64,000 nucleotides of DNA. Origin: CAYZQH01 sp050300015 (lineage in GTDB: Bacteria > Pseudomonadota > Gammaproteobacteria > Pseudomonadales > Cellvibrionaceae). The translations under genes and the position numbers were made by a program. Position 1 is the stretch's first letter. Each line of letters starts with the position of its first letter. This document shows positions 8,070 to 16,609 of this stretch, in pieces. The stretch lies in contig JBNKWZ010000004.1 of the NCBI GenBank assembly GCA_050300015.1, positions 1 through 64,000 on the forward strand, read 5' to 3'. Under the pieces are notes generated by a model. The model ran no database searches. It was given only the letters and a program-made list of their open reading frames with translations, and had not been told where the DNA came from.

Positions 8070-9266
8070 TTAAAATAGCTCCACCACATTATCGCCATTG
8101 GGGGGCTTTTTCGGCGGAGAGTCATCGGGACTACAGGACTTGGAGGGTTGACTCACGGACTTGAGGCTACGATCCACCGCATTTTCGAGCTTTTCAAATA
8201 GCTCATCTACTTTCAGCCCTTCATTGAAGGTGTGGTTAACCTGAGCCACCATCTGATCCGTGACTTTTTCCAAAAACCGCTCATCTTCTTCTGTTAAGGC
8301 CAGGTGGGGTACACGATGCTGAATCAGCTCAGATGCATTTTCCACTTCACGTACGATCTCTTGCATAACGCCCTGATACGAGTTTTTGAGCCCGCCAATC
8401 ACTGACTTTACATCACCCGATAGCTTACGCAACGAGTCCTTCTCTGACAACAGTTTGAATTGATCTTCAAGCGCGATAATGCGCGAATTGATACCTTGGA
8501 CCAGACAAAAGGTATTGTCCTTAATGGCGCCATACTTCTCTGCGTCATCAACCGGCATATTGCGTATTAACAACGACACGCGGTCATAGTTAACAATGGT
8601 GCGTTTGCCAAAATCCACATAGCGCCCTTTGTCCTTAAGCTGCAGCAGCAGCTGAGACTCTAGGTCCTTCGCCATTCCATGCGCCTCCATGTCTTTCACA
8701 CCCATTTCACTGCGCATTTGCAGACTACAGGACAACCCATACCGATCGATGGTAGCAAATAACTGTTGGCCCAATTGGTCTAGATTGTCGCACTGATGCA
8801 CTTGCAGCAAAAATTGAATATTGGCGCCGAGATCGCTATTGTCCACCATGGCCGTGCGAACTGTTTCTGTAGCCTGCAGCAGTCTTTGGCTGAGCTGATC
8901 ATTGGCGATCTGGTGGAAAACAGATTTGTTCACGCGCGCGCACACTTCATCCCCAGGGGTTGTCCCATCAATAAAGTCATCGCAGCCAAGATCAAAGGCT
9001 TTAAGCTTATCTTGAAGCGTGTACTGGGAGGTCAACAATATCACAGGGATACCTTGTAGACCCTCAACTTGTAACAGCGCTTCACACTGCTTTAGGCCTG
9101 GATCGGGCTTGGACACAGAGTCCATCACTACAGCTCTAAATTTTTTGTTTGCTAGGGCTCCCGCCACGGTGTTCACGTGCTGCACGTGCTCGGCCTTAAA
9201 AAAGTCCATCACGTGCTGCCCCAGACTGGAAAGGTCTTCACTGAGTACAAGAATTTCGTAAGCCAT
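8070..9266 (-). CDS. Orphan response-regulator-like protein
   Basis: With the ATG at 9266 the protein is 398 residues and begins MAYEILVLSED. Residues 1-120 are a receiver-like domain: an acidic pair in SED (10-11), Asp49 at the phosphorylation position in VVMDS, Thr79 in LLTS, and GCDDFID before the switch end. The conserved lysine normally found after that motif is not seen, so phosphorylation may be weak or absent. Residues about 130-260 are of unknown fold and 260-360 look helical. There is no helix-turn-helix or known enzymatic output. No sensor kinase is adjacent. The frame is open to 9392, but the extra 42 residues do not look like receiver sequence. Confidence 0.75.
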   Translation of the reverse strand: MAYEILVLSEDLSSLGQHVMDFFKAEHVQHVNTVAGALANKKFRAVVMDSVSKPDPGLKQCEALLQVEGLQGIPVILLTSQYTLQDKLKAFDLGCDDFIDGTTPGDEVCARVNKSVFHQIANDQLSQRLLQATETVRTAMVDNSDLGANIQFLLQVHQCDNLDQLGQQLFATIDRYGLSCSLQMRSEMGVKDMEAHGMAKDLESQLLLQLKDKGRYVDFGKRTIVNYDRVSLLIRNMPVDDAEKYGAIKDNTFCLVQGINSRIIALEDQFKLLSEKDSLRKLSGDVKSVIGGLKNSYQGVMQEIVREVENASELIQHRVPHLALTEEDERFLEKVTDQMVAQVNHTFNEGLKVDELFEKLENAVDRSLKSVSQPSKSCSPDDSPPKKPPNGDNVVELF

Positions 9267-9683
9267 GTAAAATGCCACATCCCTTCGCACAAACGGGTTA
9301 ATCAAGCGCGCTCCCAAATCTGAAAAGCAAGGGATTCCTACAAAACCCCGCTTTCCAATATTAAATCTAGTCGACATAAAGGTAATTACCAACTTTGACC
9401 GCGCCCGCTAAATGAAGTCTACGGATGCCAACAAAAGATGGTCATTTATCTCAATCTAGGCCAAAAGCCTGCTAAACAGAAGGAAATTGATTAAATATTG
9501 ATCTATCTCAAGCTAATACCGTATCCAGTGGTGCCTGGAAACTCAACAGAGGTGTTAATTCTGCTAGCGATGGCCTCAACGGACGAATATCAGCTAGCCG
9601 GCATTCGGCTCTTTGCGACACTGAAGCGCCAAGCCATTGTTGGTGCTCCACTTGGCAGCCAGGCCTGAAGGGAGGTGATACTA

Positions 9684-10763
9684 CTACTTTTGATGATCGA
9701 GCGTTAAATTGCTCAAATTCACCGATACGGGAAGATTTGCCGGAGCTTTCCCTGAGCCTAAAATGACCGCAAACCAGCGCGTATCTTCAAAACTTTCCAG
9801 TGCAATTTTTACCATCATAGTCAAGGGTATTGACAGCAGCATTCCAATAGGGCCCAGTACCCACCCCCAAAATACCAAGGATAAAAATACCACCAGGGCC
9901 GACAGGTCCAACCCCTTGCCCATCACTCGGGGCTCGACCAAGTTACCAATCACGAAATTCACGAGCAAAAAACCGACCCCTGTGATCACCGCATCCCCCA
10001 CTCCGAGCTGCACCAGCGCCAATAACACCGCAGGTACCGCCGCTAGTATAGACCCCAGCGTAGGGACAAAATTGAGTAAAAAGGCCAGCAGCCCCCAAAG
10101 CACAAAATAATCCACTTTCAGCACCCACAGCCAAATCATCACCAGTAAACCCGTCACTAGGCTCAGTGCAGTCTTAATGGCCATATAACGATTCACGCTC
10201 TTGGTGAAATGGGCAATCGCCGTCAAGGTTTTTTCGCTGTTTTTGTTGGTCAAGCGGAGCTTATCGGCAAAACCCACTTCCTCAGCCAGAATAAACACCA
10301 CTGTTAGTAGAATCAGCACCGCGTTGGTCATGATGTTGCCAAAAGAGGCAATAGTCGACCCGGCTAGGCTTAATGCCGCCGCAGGATTGAAGCTCTCTTT
10401 TAGCTGCGTGAGATCCACATTCAACCCCATTGCCGCCAGTTGATTGAACAGACCCGTGCTCATTTGAGTTAACCGTGCTTGATAATCCGGCAGGTCATTT
10501 TTAAAGCTGGTAATGGATGACCCAACCACCGCACCAATGGAAATACCCACCACCACCACTAACGCAATAATCACGACAATGGCAAGCCCATTGGGCAACC
10601 CTTTTTGTTTCATCCAAACCAGTGGTGGCGAGCAGATCACCGCAATAAACAAAGAGAGCAAAAACGGCACCAGCAGCTGCTCTGCGGCCTTCATTCCGGC
10701 TACAACCACCACAAAAGCGGCCAGAACCAATAAAAATCGAGCGATGGGCGAGTGTGTTGGCAT
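9684..10763 (-). CDS. AI-2E (TqsA/PerM) family transporter
   Basis: A 359-residue inner-membrane protein with about seven or eight hydrophobic helices. The family layout is visible: paired helices at the N-terminus, a soluble helical stretch (about 85-145), then the conserved C-terminal part FLLNFVPTLGSILAAVPAVLLAL and NLVEPRVMGKGLDLSALVV. Characterised members export the autoinducer AI-2 or act in Na/H exchange; the substrate here is not known. It follows the PlsC-like gene on the same strand, with 54 bases between. The upstream 9393-9683 gap of this block (toward the receiver gene) holds no obvious gene. Confidence 0.88.
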   Translation of the reverse strand: MPTHSPIARFLLVLAAFVVVVAGMKAAEQLLVPFLLSLFIAVICSPPLVWMKQKGLPNGLAIVVIIALVVVVGISIGAVVGSSITSFKNDLPDYQARLTQMSTGLFNQLAAMGLNVDLTQLKESFNPAAALSLAGSTIASFGNIMTNAVLILLTVVFILAEEVGFADKLRLTNKNSEKTLTAIAHFTKSVNRYMAIKTALSLVTGLLVMIWLWVLKVDYFVLWGLLAFLLNFVPTLGSILAAVPAVLLALVQLGVGDAVITGVGFLLVNFVIGNLVEPRVMGKGLDLSALVVFLSLVFWGWVLGPIGMLLSIPLTMMVKIALESFEDTRWFAVILGSGKAPANLPVSVNLSNLTLDHQK

Positions 10764-10817
10764 ATTTGCTCTCTAAAGTGATGTAATCCAGAAATAGGCC
10801 TTCTGAAGAGGCCGTAT

Positions 10818-11414
10818 TTACTGTAAGTGAGGGTGCCTGCCTTTAAAATTCGAGCGCACGTGCTCACGAATTGTCTGTGCATCCTGCTCGTAATGCTCGC
10901 TGGCACGCCAGAGTTTATCTAAAATGAGCACCTTGCGCTCGTAATCCCACGCCACGGTTAAAACCGGCACTTGTGCCTGGTGGGCCACTCTTAAAAACCC
11001 CGTTTTCCAATAAGCGACCTTTTGACGTGTACCTTCTGGTGCGATGGCAACCCATAGTTTGTCATGCTGGTTGAAGGCTGACACCAACTGCTCCACGGTA
11101 TTCGTCGCGGATTTTCGGTTCAAGGGAACCCCACCCAGCCAAACATACAGCCTTGAAAACGGCCATACAAAAGCCTCTTTTTTCATCAAATAGCTGACTT
11201 GAATGCCGCTAGCCAGAATGGCTGCCATAGCCACCACAAAATCCCAATTGGAGGTATGCGGCCCAAGGGCCACCATGACCTTTGGCGCTTCAGGAAAGCT
11301 CCCCTCCACACGCCACCCCAAAAGCTTGAGCAACGCCCATCCCACTCCTCGGCTAAAACGGTTGGATTTGGCCGGCAAACAGTCGGGTAATGGTGGCGTA
11401 AGAGGACATGCCAC
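10818..11414 (-). CDS. PlsC-type 1-acyl-glycerol-3-phosphate acyltransferase-like protein
   Basis: Membrane-associated acyltransferase of the LPLAT family. The catalytic H-x4-D motif is present as HTSNWD (H53, D58), and the acceptor-binding block as PEGTRQK (127-132). It is 198 residues, shorter than housekeeping PlsC, and resembles the short glycerol acyltransferases found beside prfC or envelope genes. The exact acceptor is unknown; lysophosphatidic acid or another lysolipid is likely. It begins three bases after the prfC stop, so co-transcription with prfC is likely. Confidence 0.85.
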   Translation of the reverse strand: MACPLTPPLPDCLPAKSNRFSRGVGWALLKLLGWRVEGSFPEAPKVMVALGPHTSNWDFVVAMAAILASGIQVSYLMKKEAFVWPFSRLYVWLGGVPLNRKSATNTVEQLVSAFNQHDKLWVAIAPEGTRQKVAYWKTGFLRVAHQAQVPVLTVAWDYERKVLILDKLWRASEHYEQDAQTIREHVRSNFKGRHPHLQ

Positions 11415-11417
11415 GGG

Positions 11418-13001
11418 TTAGTGCTCTCGCGTTGCCCTAAACACAATATCGGGGTAACGCTCTTGGCTTAAGGATAAGTTTACGCGAGTAGGCGCCAAAT
11501 ACGTCAAATGCCCACCTCCATCTATGGCAAGGTTATCCGCGCATTTGCGTTTAAATTCCTCCAGCTTTTTGCTATCACTGCTATCAACCCAGCGCGCGGT
11601 GGTGACACTCACATTTTCGTAAATCGCCTCTACTTTATATTCATCTCTTAGGCGGTAGGCCACCACCTCAAACTGCAATACTCCCACCGCACCCACCACA
11701 ATATCGTTGTTGTTCAAAGGGAAAAACACTTGTGTGGAACCCTCTTCGGACAACTGCTGCAAACCCTTTTGCAATTGCTTGGTTTTCAACGGGTCTTTCA
11801 AGCGAATACGCCGAAACAGCTCTGGTGCGAAGTGTGGAACACCGGTAAATTTTAAAGGCTCTCCTTCGGTAAAGGTGTCGCCAATTTGAATGGTCCCGTG
11901 ATTGTGTAAACCAATAATATCACCGGAGAGCGCCTCTTCCACCGCACTGCGATCGCCCGCCAAAAAAGTCACGGCATCACTAATTTTAATATCCTTTCCC
12001 AGCCGCACATGGCGCATTTTCATGCCCTGCGTATAACTGCCCGAACACACACGCATAAAAGCAATGCGATCACGGTGCTTGGGGTCCATATTGGCTTGAA
12101 TTTTAAAAACAAAACCTGAAAATTTGTCCTCATCGGCCAATACTTCACGTGTCTCGGTGGGTCGAGGTAAAGGCTTGGGAGCACACTCAACAAACCCATC
12201 TAGCATTTCCCTCACACCAAAATTGGCCAATGCCGTACCGAAGAAAACCGGCGTTAATTCACCCTTCAAATAAGCTTCAACGTCAAATTCGTGGGTCGCA
12301 CCACGCACCAATTCTATTTCTTCCCGAATGGCAATGGCGTCTTCGCCTAACAATTGATCTGCCTCAGGACTGCTCAAACCCTCAATGGTGATATCTGGTG
12401 CCACCGAAAATCCATGGCCCGGTTCGAACACATGAATGGTATCCGTATAGAGGTTGTATACGCCCTTAAATTCCTTACCCATACCGATGGGCCAGTTAAT
12501 CGGGGCCGCGGCAATTTTTAGTACGGATTCGATTTCATCCATTACATCGATAGGGTCCCGAATATCACGGTCCATTTTATTAATAAAAGACAAGATGGGC
12601 GTATCACGCAGGCGACAAACATCCATGAGCTTGATAGTCCGGTCTTCCACCCCCTTGGCACCATCAATCACCATCAACACCGAGTCCACCGCAGTCAAAG
12701 TGCGGTAAGTATCTTCAGAAAAGTCTTCATGGCCCGGGGTATCCAGAAGGTTGACTGTGCGACCTTTGTAGGGAAATTGCATCACCGAGGACGTTACCGA
12801 GATACCACGCTCTTGCTCCATGGTCATCCAGTCCGATTTAGCGTGAGGCCCGCGTTTACCCTTGACCGAGCCCGCCAACTGGATTGCATTGCCCAGCAGT
12901 AAGAGCTTCTCGGTAATGGTGGTCTTACCCGCATCAGGATGCGAGATGATAGCAAAAGTGCGTCTCTTGTTGATTTCATTAGATAATTTGCTATCGATCA
13001 T
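11418..13001 (-). CDS. prfC: Peptide chain release factor 3
   Basis: Ribosome-associated GTPase that recycles RF1 and RF2 after termination. At 527 residues it matches E. coli RF3 (529). The P-loop is SHPDAGKTT (20-28), G3 is DTPGHEDF and G4 is NKMDRD. The C-terminus ends YPDIVFRATREH, as in E. coli. The 5' end faces the apparent mobile-element remnant at 13170-16414; the 5' end of prfC is the known integration target of SXT/R391-type elements. The gene itself looks intact. The 168 bases upstream contain the repeated words TTTGTACTTGT at about 13018-13041. Confidence 0.97.
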   Translation of the reverse strand: MIDSKLSNEINKRRTFAIISHPDAGKTTITEKLLLLGNAIQLAGSVKGKRGPHAKSDWMTMEQERGISVTSSVMQFPYKGRTVNLLDTPGHEDFSEDTYRTLTAVDSVLMVIDGAKGVEDRTIKLMDVCRLRDTPILSFINKMDRDIRDPIDVMDEIESVLKIAAAPINWPIGMGKEFKGVYNLYTDTIHVFEPGHGFSVAPDITIEGLSSPEADQLLGEDAIAIREEIELVRGATHEFDVEAYLKGELTPVFFGTALANFGVREMLDGFVECAPKPLPRPTETREVLADEDKFSGFVFKIQANMDPKHRDRIAFMRVCSGSYTQGMKMRHVRLGKDIKISDAVTFLAGDRSAVEEALSGDIIGLHNHGTIQIGDTFTEGEPLKFTGVPHFAPELFRRIRLKDPLKTKQLQKGLQQLSEEGSTQVFFPLNNNDIVVGAVGVLQFEVVAYRLRDEYKVEAIYENVSVTTARWVDSSDSKKLEEFKRKCADNLAIDGGGHLTYLAPTRVNLSLSQERYPDIVFRATREH

Positions 13002-13169
13002 GCTGCAAAAACCTTAGTTTGTACTTGTATTTGTACTTGTTCGTTACTTTACCCTTTCGGGGCTTGCTAAATAGGGCGCGTATTCTATCGAAACTAGCCC
13101 TGTCCTGCTCCTACGAATTCCATTAAGAGCATGAATCTTGGTCATCTGAGACCCAAATCCCTTTCTCTA

Positions 13170-14402
13170 CTACCCTTGCCTATCAGTTGCGGCAAGCGGA
13201 ATGGTTGTTAGGTGTTTCTCAATCATATCAATCATGTCCCTTGGGAGCGCCAAGTTCGTCTTCTCGCGCCCCCATACCTCATAAAACCGCTCAACCGTCT
13301 CTTTGGCTGTATCAAGCACCAGCTTTTCGGGAAGCATCGCCTTTGCTGCCAAATGGGTAAGCTCATCTAGGGTGAAATCTGTGAACTTCGCACTGCGGCT
13401 TACTTTGAGCGCAGCGGACTCATCCTTCATATAAGGAATGGTTGAAACAAAGTCGTAGGCAGGCGCGATGGAGGCAGTCACTTTATCTTTATAAATCACC
13501 GACCAATTCTTCATATGCATATCTTCATTGCCGATGAGTGTGTTAAAGACAAGCCTGCGGATCAGCTCTTCTATATCTTGTTCCTGCCCTTCCAGCCCCA
13601 TGACTTGCGCAATGTTGCGCATACGCCCTGACTTATATTTACCATCAGGATAAACGCCGAAGATTTGCGCAAAATCTTCTATATGGACGGACTGGCCTCT
13701 ATCGGTTCGATCAAACCGCTTAATAGCAAAAGCACTTGCCCCGAACTGACCGATACCATCAGGTATATTTTCAATCTCATCAATACTAATCAGCTGAGTT
13801 TGAGGAACATCCATGCCGATTAGGCGAGCGAGTTCCATCATCGAAAATTCATTCTCAGGAACATGATTAAATTTGCTCGACGGAAGCTTCACAATCCACG
13901 ATCCCCCCATTCCTGAGGCAGGGATGGTGAGACCTCCCGAGGTCTTCTGAACAGCCGAAAACTTCAACTGCACACCAGCCAGAGAGAAACGCATCGGACC
14001 AGCTATTCGATCTTCTTTTTCCAAAGCCTCACTTACGCCTGGAGGCAATTCTTCACCGTCTGCTGGCTGAACAGTAATTGCACCTGACAAGTCTTGCCCC
14101 AACACCCATAAAAGGAAGAATTCTCGCGCAGGATTAACTTTGGCCCTTTCGGCAAGGTAGTCGCGCATATTGCCTTCGGGCAATAAGTTAGAGAAAAATG
14201 GTATCAGCTTTGTTTGGGTGGGCTTTATATCTAAATCAAGACCACCAAAACGGTCTTTGAAGCCTAGACTTAGAATGGGACGATTTTCATCATTGATATA
14301 ATCGTCTGTGAAAGCAAACAGGCTGCAGTCATGCCCGACATTAGTAATCGTGCCGATTAGCTGACCGTATAGCAGTACATTTAAGGTAGAAACATTAGCC
14401 AT
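13170..14402 (-). CDS. HipA-type serine/threonine kinase toxin
   Basis: Toxin of a type II toxin-antitoxin pair. The ATG at 14402 gives 410 residues (MANVSTLNVLLYG) and has AAGGAG just upstream. The N-terminal subdomain includes the FFSNLLPEG block typical of HipA. The kinase core shows FSLAGVQLKFS (139-149), the catalytic loop NEDMHMKNW (292-300, D294) and the metal site AYDFVS (D317). Known HipA kinases phosphorylate aminoacyl-tRNA synthetases such as GltX; the target here is not known. The start overlaps the end of the antitoxin gene by eight bases (GATGGC TAA), which implies translational coupling. Confidence 0.9.
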   Translation of the reverse strand: MANVSTLNVLLYGQLIGTITNVGHDCSLFAFTDDYINDENRPILSLGFKDRFGGLDLDIKPTQTKLIPFFSNLLPEGNMRDYLAERAKVNPAREFFLLWVLGQDLSGAITVQPADGEELPPGVSEALEKEDRIAGPMRFSLAGVQLKFSAVQKTSGGLTIPASGMGGSWIVKLPSSKFNHVPENEFSMMELARLIGMDVPQTQLISIDEIENIPDGIGQFGASAFAIKRFDRTDRGQSVHIEDFAQIFGVYPDGKYKSGRMRNIAQVMGLEGQEQDIEELIRRLVFNTLIGNEDMHMKNWSVIYKDKVTASIAPAYDFVSTIPYMKDESAALKVSRSAKFTDFTLDELTHLAAKAMLPEKLVLDTAKETVERFYEVWGREKTNLALPRDMIDMIEKHLTTIPLAATDRQG

Positions 14403-15105
14403 CACCATCTCCTTCCAATGAATAGGCTGGACCTGATAGATCGCCTCTGTTTTCAATTCCTTGATGTGCAAGATTATTTCGGATACTGGTCAATTGCCGT
14501 GCCGTGTTTGCAATAGCTTTCTTCAGATTTTCATCTACCTCTAATGAATGATTTAATTTACTAGAAGGCAAGTCATCTATGGCCTTCTGTAGCCGGTTAG
14601 AAGGTAATTCATCCATAGCCCTCTGCAACTGATACAGAGAGCTACTCTTCAGGGCTTTTTCTATTGCCTCCCTTGATGATTCAATCGCCCTTAAGGCCGT
14701 GGGACTTGGTCGGTGTTTGGCTATTGCATCCACAGCGTCCTGCGCCCTTTTTAGGTTTTCGGTTGAGACTTTATCTAATAGAGGTATCGCTTTAAATACA
14801 TCTTGATACGCATTGACCTGCGCTTTTAACTGCTTTTGTGCTTGAGATACTTCTGAGTTGTTACTAGAACGCACAATCGATCTGACCGCTGGTATGGCTT
14901 TCTTGGGTACGAGCTCCAACTCCAGATCGAGCACACGGGCCAAAACAATGAGACTGGAAACCCTGATATCTACAGCACCACTCTCGATCTTCGAAATATG
15001 GCTCTGAGGCACGCCAGATCGGGCGCTTAGCTCCCTTTGGGAGAGCCCCTTACGTTTGCGAGCCTCTTTCAGACCTTCGAGTATCTGGTCGCTCAAGTAT
15101 GACAT
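14395..15105 (-). CDS. HipB-like antitoxin with a long repeat-bearing C-terminus
   Basis: XRE-family DNA-binding antitoxin. The ATG at 15105 gives 236 residues. Residues 1-70 are the Cro/CI helix-turn-helix (GLSQRELSARSGVPQSHISK). HipB is usually only about 80-110 residues; here about 160 more residues follow, mostly helical. They contain a tandem 12-residue repeat, LQRAMDELPSNR then LQKAIDDLPSSK, also seen as a 36-base DNA repeat (14561-14628). The long tail may make extra contacts with the toxin or the DNA. Upstream the frame is open to 15180, but the extra residues are not HTH-like. Near-identical AT-rich repeats at 15183-15230 are likely autorepression sites. Confidence 0.82.
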   Translation of the reverse strand: MSYLSDQILEGLKEARKRKGLSQRELSARSGVPQSHISKIESGAVDIRVSSLIVLARVLDLELELVPKKAIPAVRSIVRSSNNSEVSQAQKQLKAQVNAYQDVFKAIPLLDKVSTENLKRAQDAVDAIAKHRPSPTALRAIESSREAIEKALKSSSLYQLQRAMDELPSNRLQKAIDDLPSSKLNHSLEVDENLKKAIANTARQLTSIRNNLAHQGIENRGDLSGPAYSLEGDGDG

Positions 15106-15182
15106 TTTATCTATTTCTACATATATTTTAACACTTAATATATATTTATATATATCACAAGAGAGGCAAAACAACAACATCT

Positions 15183-15230
15183 GATATGCTTTTATATATA
15201 TAAAATAGAGTAAGATATACTTTTATATAT
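15183..15230. promoter_or_regulatory. Direct-repeat operators upstream of the hipBA-like pair
   Basis: GATATGCTTTTATATAT (15183-15199) and GATATACTTTTATATAT (15214-15230) differ at one base and start 31 bases apart, about three helical turns. More TATATAT words lie at about 15137-15155. HipB antitoxins bind such repeats before their own gene to repress the operon. The link to this antitoxin is inferred from position. Confidence 0.5.
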
Positions 15231-15259
15231 CATAAAAGGTGGTTTTTGAAGGTAAGGGC

Positions 15260-15469
15260 TCATGGGCTCCGTCGTTGCGTCCAGCCACCCTCAGTAAGGG
15301 CTGTTTGTGCGCACTTTTCGGACGACCAATACTCCTCGCTTTCGCGACTAACAGGTCCAGATTCAGGGTCGAATGTACCGATGTAATACCTTCTCCCCGA
15401 CTTCAACACTTGGTTTTCAAGTGTCACCCCTGAGAACTCAAAGGCAAGCTTTCCGTGCTTTTCATCCAT
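15260..15469 (-). CDS. Small mobile-element-type protein
   Basis: A 69-residue soluble protein. Its core, GRRYYIGTFDPESGPVSRES then YWSS...TALTEGGWTQRRSP, resembles small proteins I associate with integrative elements and plasmids; their function is unknown. The ATG follows directly after the stop codon of the ArdA-like fragment (TGAATG), so the two were or are translationally coupled. It is probably part of the element remnant next to prfC. A plus-strand frame over the same bases shows no family resemblance. Confidence 0.6.
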   Translation of the reverse strand: MDEKHGKLAFEFSGVTLENQVLKSGRRYYIGTFDPESGPVSRESEEYWSSEKCAQTALTEGGWTQRRSP

Positions 15470-15802
15470 TCACCCATGGTACAAAAGATTGATTAAGATC
15501 AACTTAATAACCCCACCTCCCCAGAGGCATCCAACCTTACAATCACACTGAATCGTTGTGATAAAGCATGCACCCTCATGCGCACTTTCAATGCCTTCAT
15601 ACTCAGAGAGTCGGTAACTACCAAAGCCCTCGAAGTCATGAATGGCGTATTCTTCGGGATCTTCGACAGGGCTAGATTCCAACATTTTGTTAATGTGGTC
15701 TTGGATATCGTCAACATCTTGCGTGGCATCGATCCAAGCCCCGTGTAAATAACCGTTATTGTAAGCAGCTAAACAAGCTACATAGATTTGAATTTCGCTC
15801 AT
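15470..15802 (-). pseudogene. ardA: Truncated ArdA-like antirestriction protein
   Basis: Residues 1-75 match the ArdA antirestriction N-terminus well: IYVACLAAYNNGYLHGAWID, ATQDVDDIQDHINKML, then YAIHDFEGFGSYRLSEYEGI. ArdA is a DNA mimic that blocks type I restriction and is about 165 residues. Here the protein stops at 110, and after SEYEGIESAHEG the sequence becomes Cys- and Gly-rich and unlike the family (CDCKVGCLWGGG). This suggests a frameshift or deletion that removed the C-terminal half. ArdA is typically carried by conjugative plasmids and integrative elements, which supports reading this block as a decayed element. Confidence 0.68.
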
Positions 15803-15869
15803 GATTTCACCCTTTCTCTTGTCAGTTTCAAAGCGCTGCGTCCTGCGCTCCTGCCGACTAGGGCGACTA

Positions 15870-16070
15870 GGCTGGGGTGAAAAAATCAGGAAAAATCGAC
15901 GGCGGGCGCAGCGAAGTGAGCCTCGGGAGACCGTCTATTATTCTTGATTTTGAGGGGGTGCAACGCCCCTCCCTATGCGTTAGCGATTGCCAGCCCAACG
16001 TCCCGAAGGGATGAGCGTTTAGCGAAGGCGTTAAAGCGCCCCCCCCTAGGGGTAACGCCCATCCAGCTAT
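15870..16070. other. Hairpin-rich non-coding block, probably element-derived
   Basis: About 200 bases packed with inverted repeats. GAGGGG and CCCCTC enclose GTGCAACG (about 15952-15971). AACGTCCC and GGGA...CGTT form a stem at about 15999-16020. GACGG and CCGTC bracket about 15888-15925, and CCCCTAGGGG lies at about 16046-16055. A 92-codon frame runs through it on the minus strand, but its sequence has no plausible protein character. Very similar blocks occur, to my recollection, in integrative elements of gammaproteobacteria near ardA-type genes. Function unknown; a structured RNA, transfer-related site or repeat is possible. Confidence 0.4.
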
Positions 16071-16327
16071 CACTGAACGATTCAAACCAATAACTCCATA
16101 TCCGTACCTGCCTATATGATTGGATACCTCACCCACATTACCCATGCCTTTTTGACCTTAATGTAAATAACCACATAGAGCTTCAAGCACTAAAGGCTTC
16201 TACATATCCATTACGACCTGAAACCGAATGCTTCAAGATGCATCTCTCTGAACACATTATTTTTGAAATACGCGGTCATCAAAGGCCGTGAAATAGTTCA
16301 GCGGCCTCCAACCTAAAGGAGGTAACA

Positions 16328-16414
16328 ATGAGATTGATTACAAGATTTGAATTAACAGCGAAAAGCAAAGGCCGCATGCGGACTTTAACGATTAAATTTT
16401 TATTGATCGCCTAA
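16328..16414 (+). pseudogene. 28-codon leftover of a small genomic-island gene
   Basis: A textbook ribosome site (AAAGGAGGT, 16315-16323) is followed by an ATG and 28 codons, beginning MRLITRFELTAKSK and ending FLLIA. The first ten residues resemble a family of small island proteins that start MRLI(S/T)RFELA, which are normally about 50-70 residues. The rest diverges and stops early, so it looks like a frameshifted remnant. It is too short to be sure of, but the strong ribosome site shows it was once a translated gene. Confidence 0.4.
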
Positions 16415-16609
16415 CGCTCACTTCGTTTGCAACTCTGCCTGCGCGTCTTCCACTGGTGATTTAATCTCTGAAACGTTACTATCCTGCATATCGTGCATCT
16501 GTTCTGTAGGTTGTGATCCGCCAGGATCAGCCAACAGAGCACACCGCTTCTTCTCTCAGCTCATACACCAGAAATTACCATAGCTCGTTTAAAACTCGGA
16601 AGGAAAGTT

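Noticed and set aside
9684..10763. Quorum-sensing exporter reading of the AI-2E permease
   Set aside because: The family name does not prove AI-2 export; no luxS or receptor is in the window, so only the family is stated.
15867..16145. 92-codon minus-strand frame in the hairpin-rich block
   Set aside because: The sequence follows inverted repeats, not protein constraints; similar spurious proteins are, as I recall, common in databases for this kind of block.
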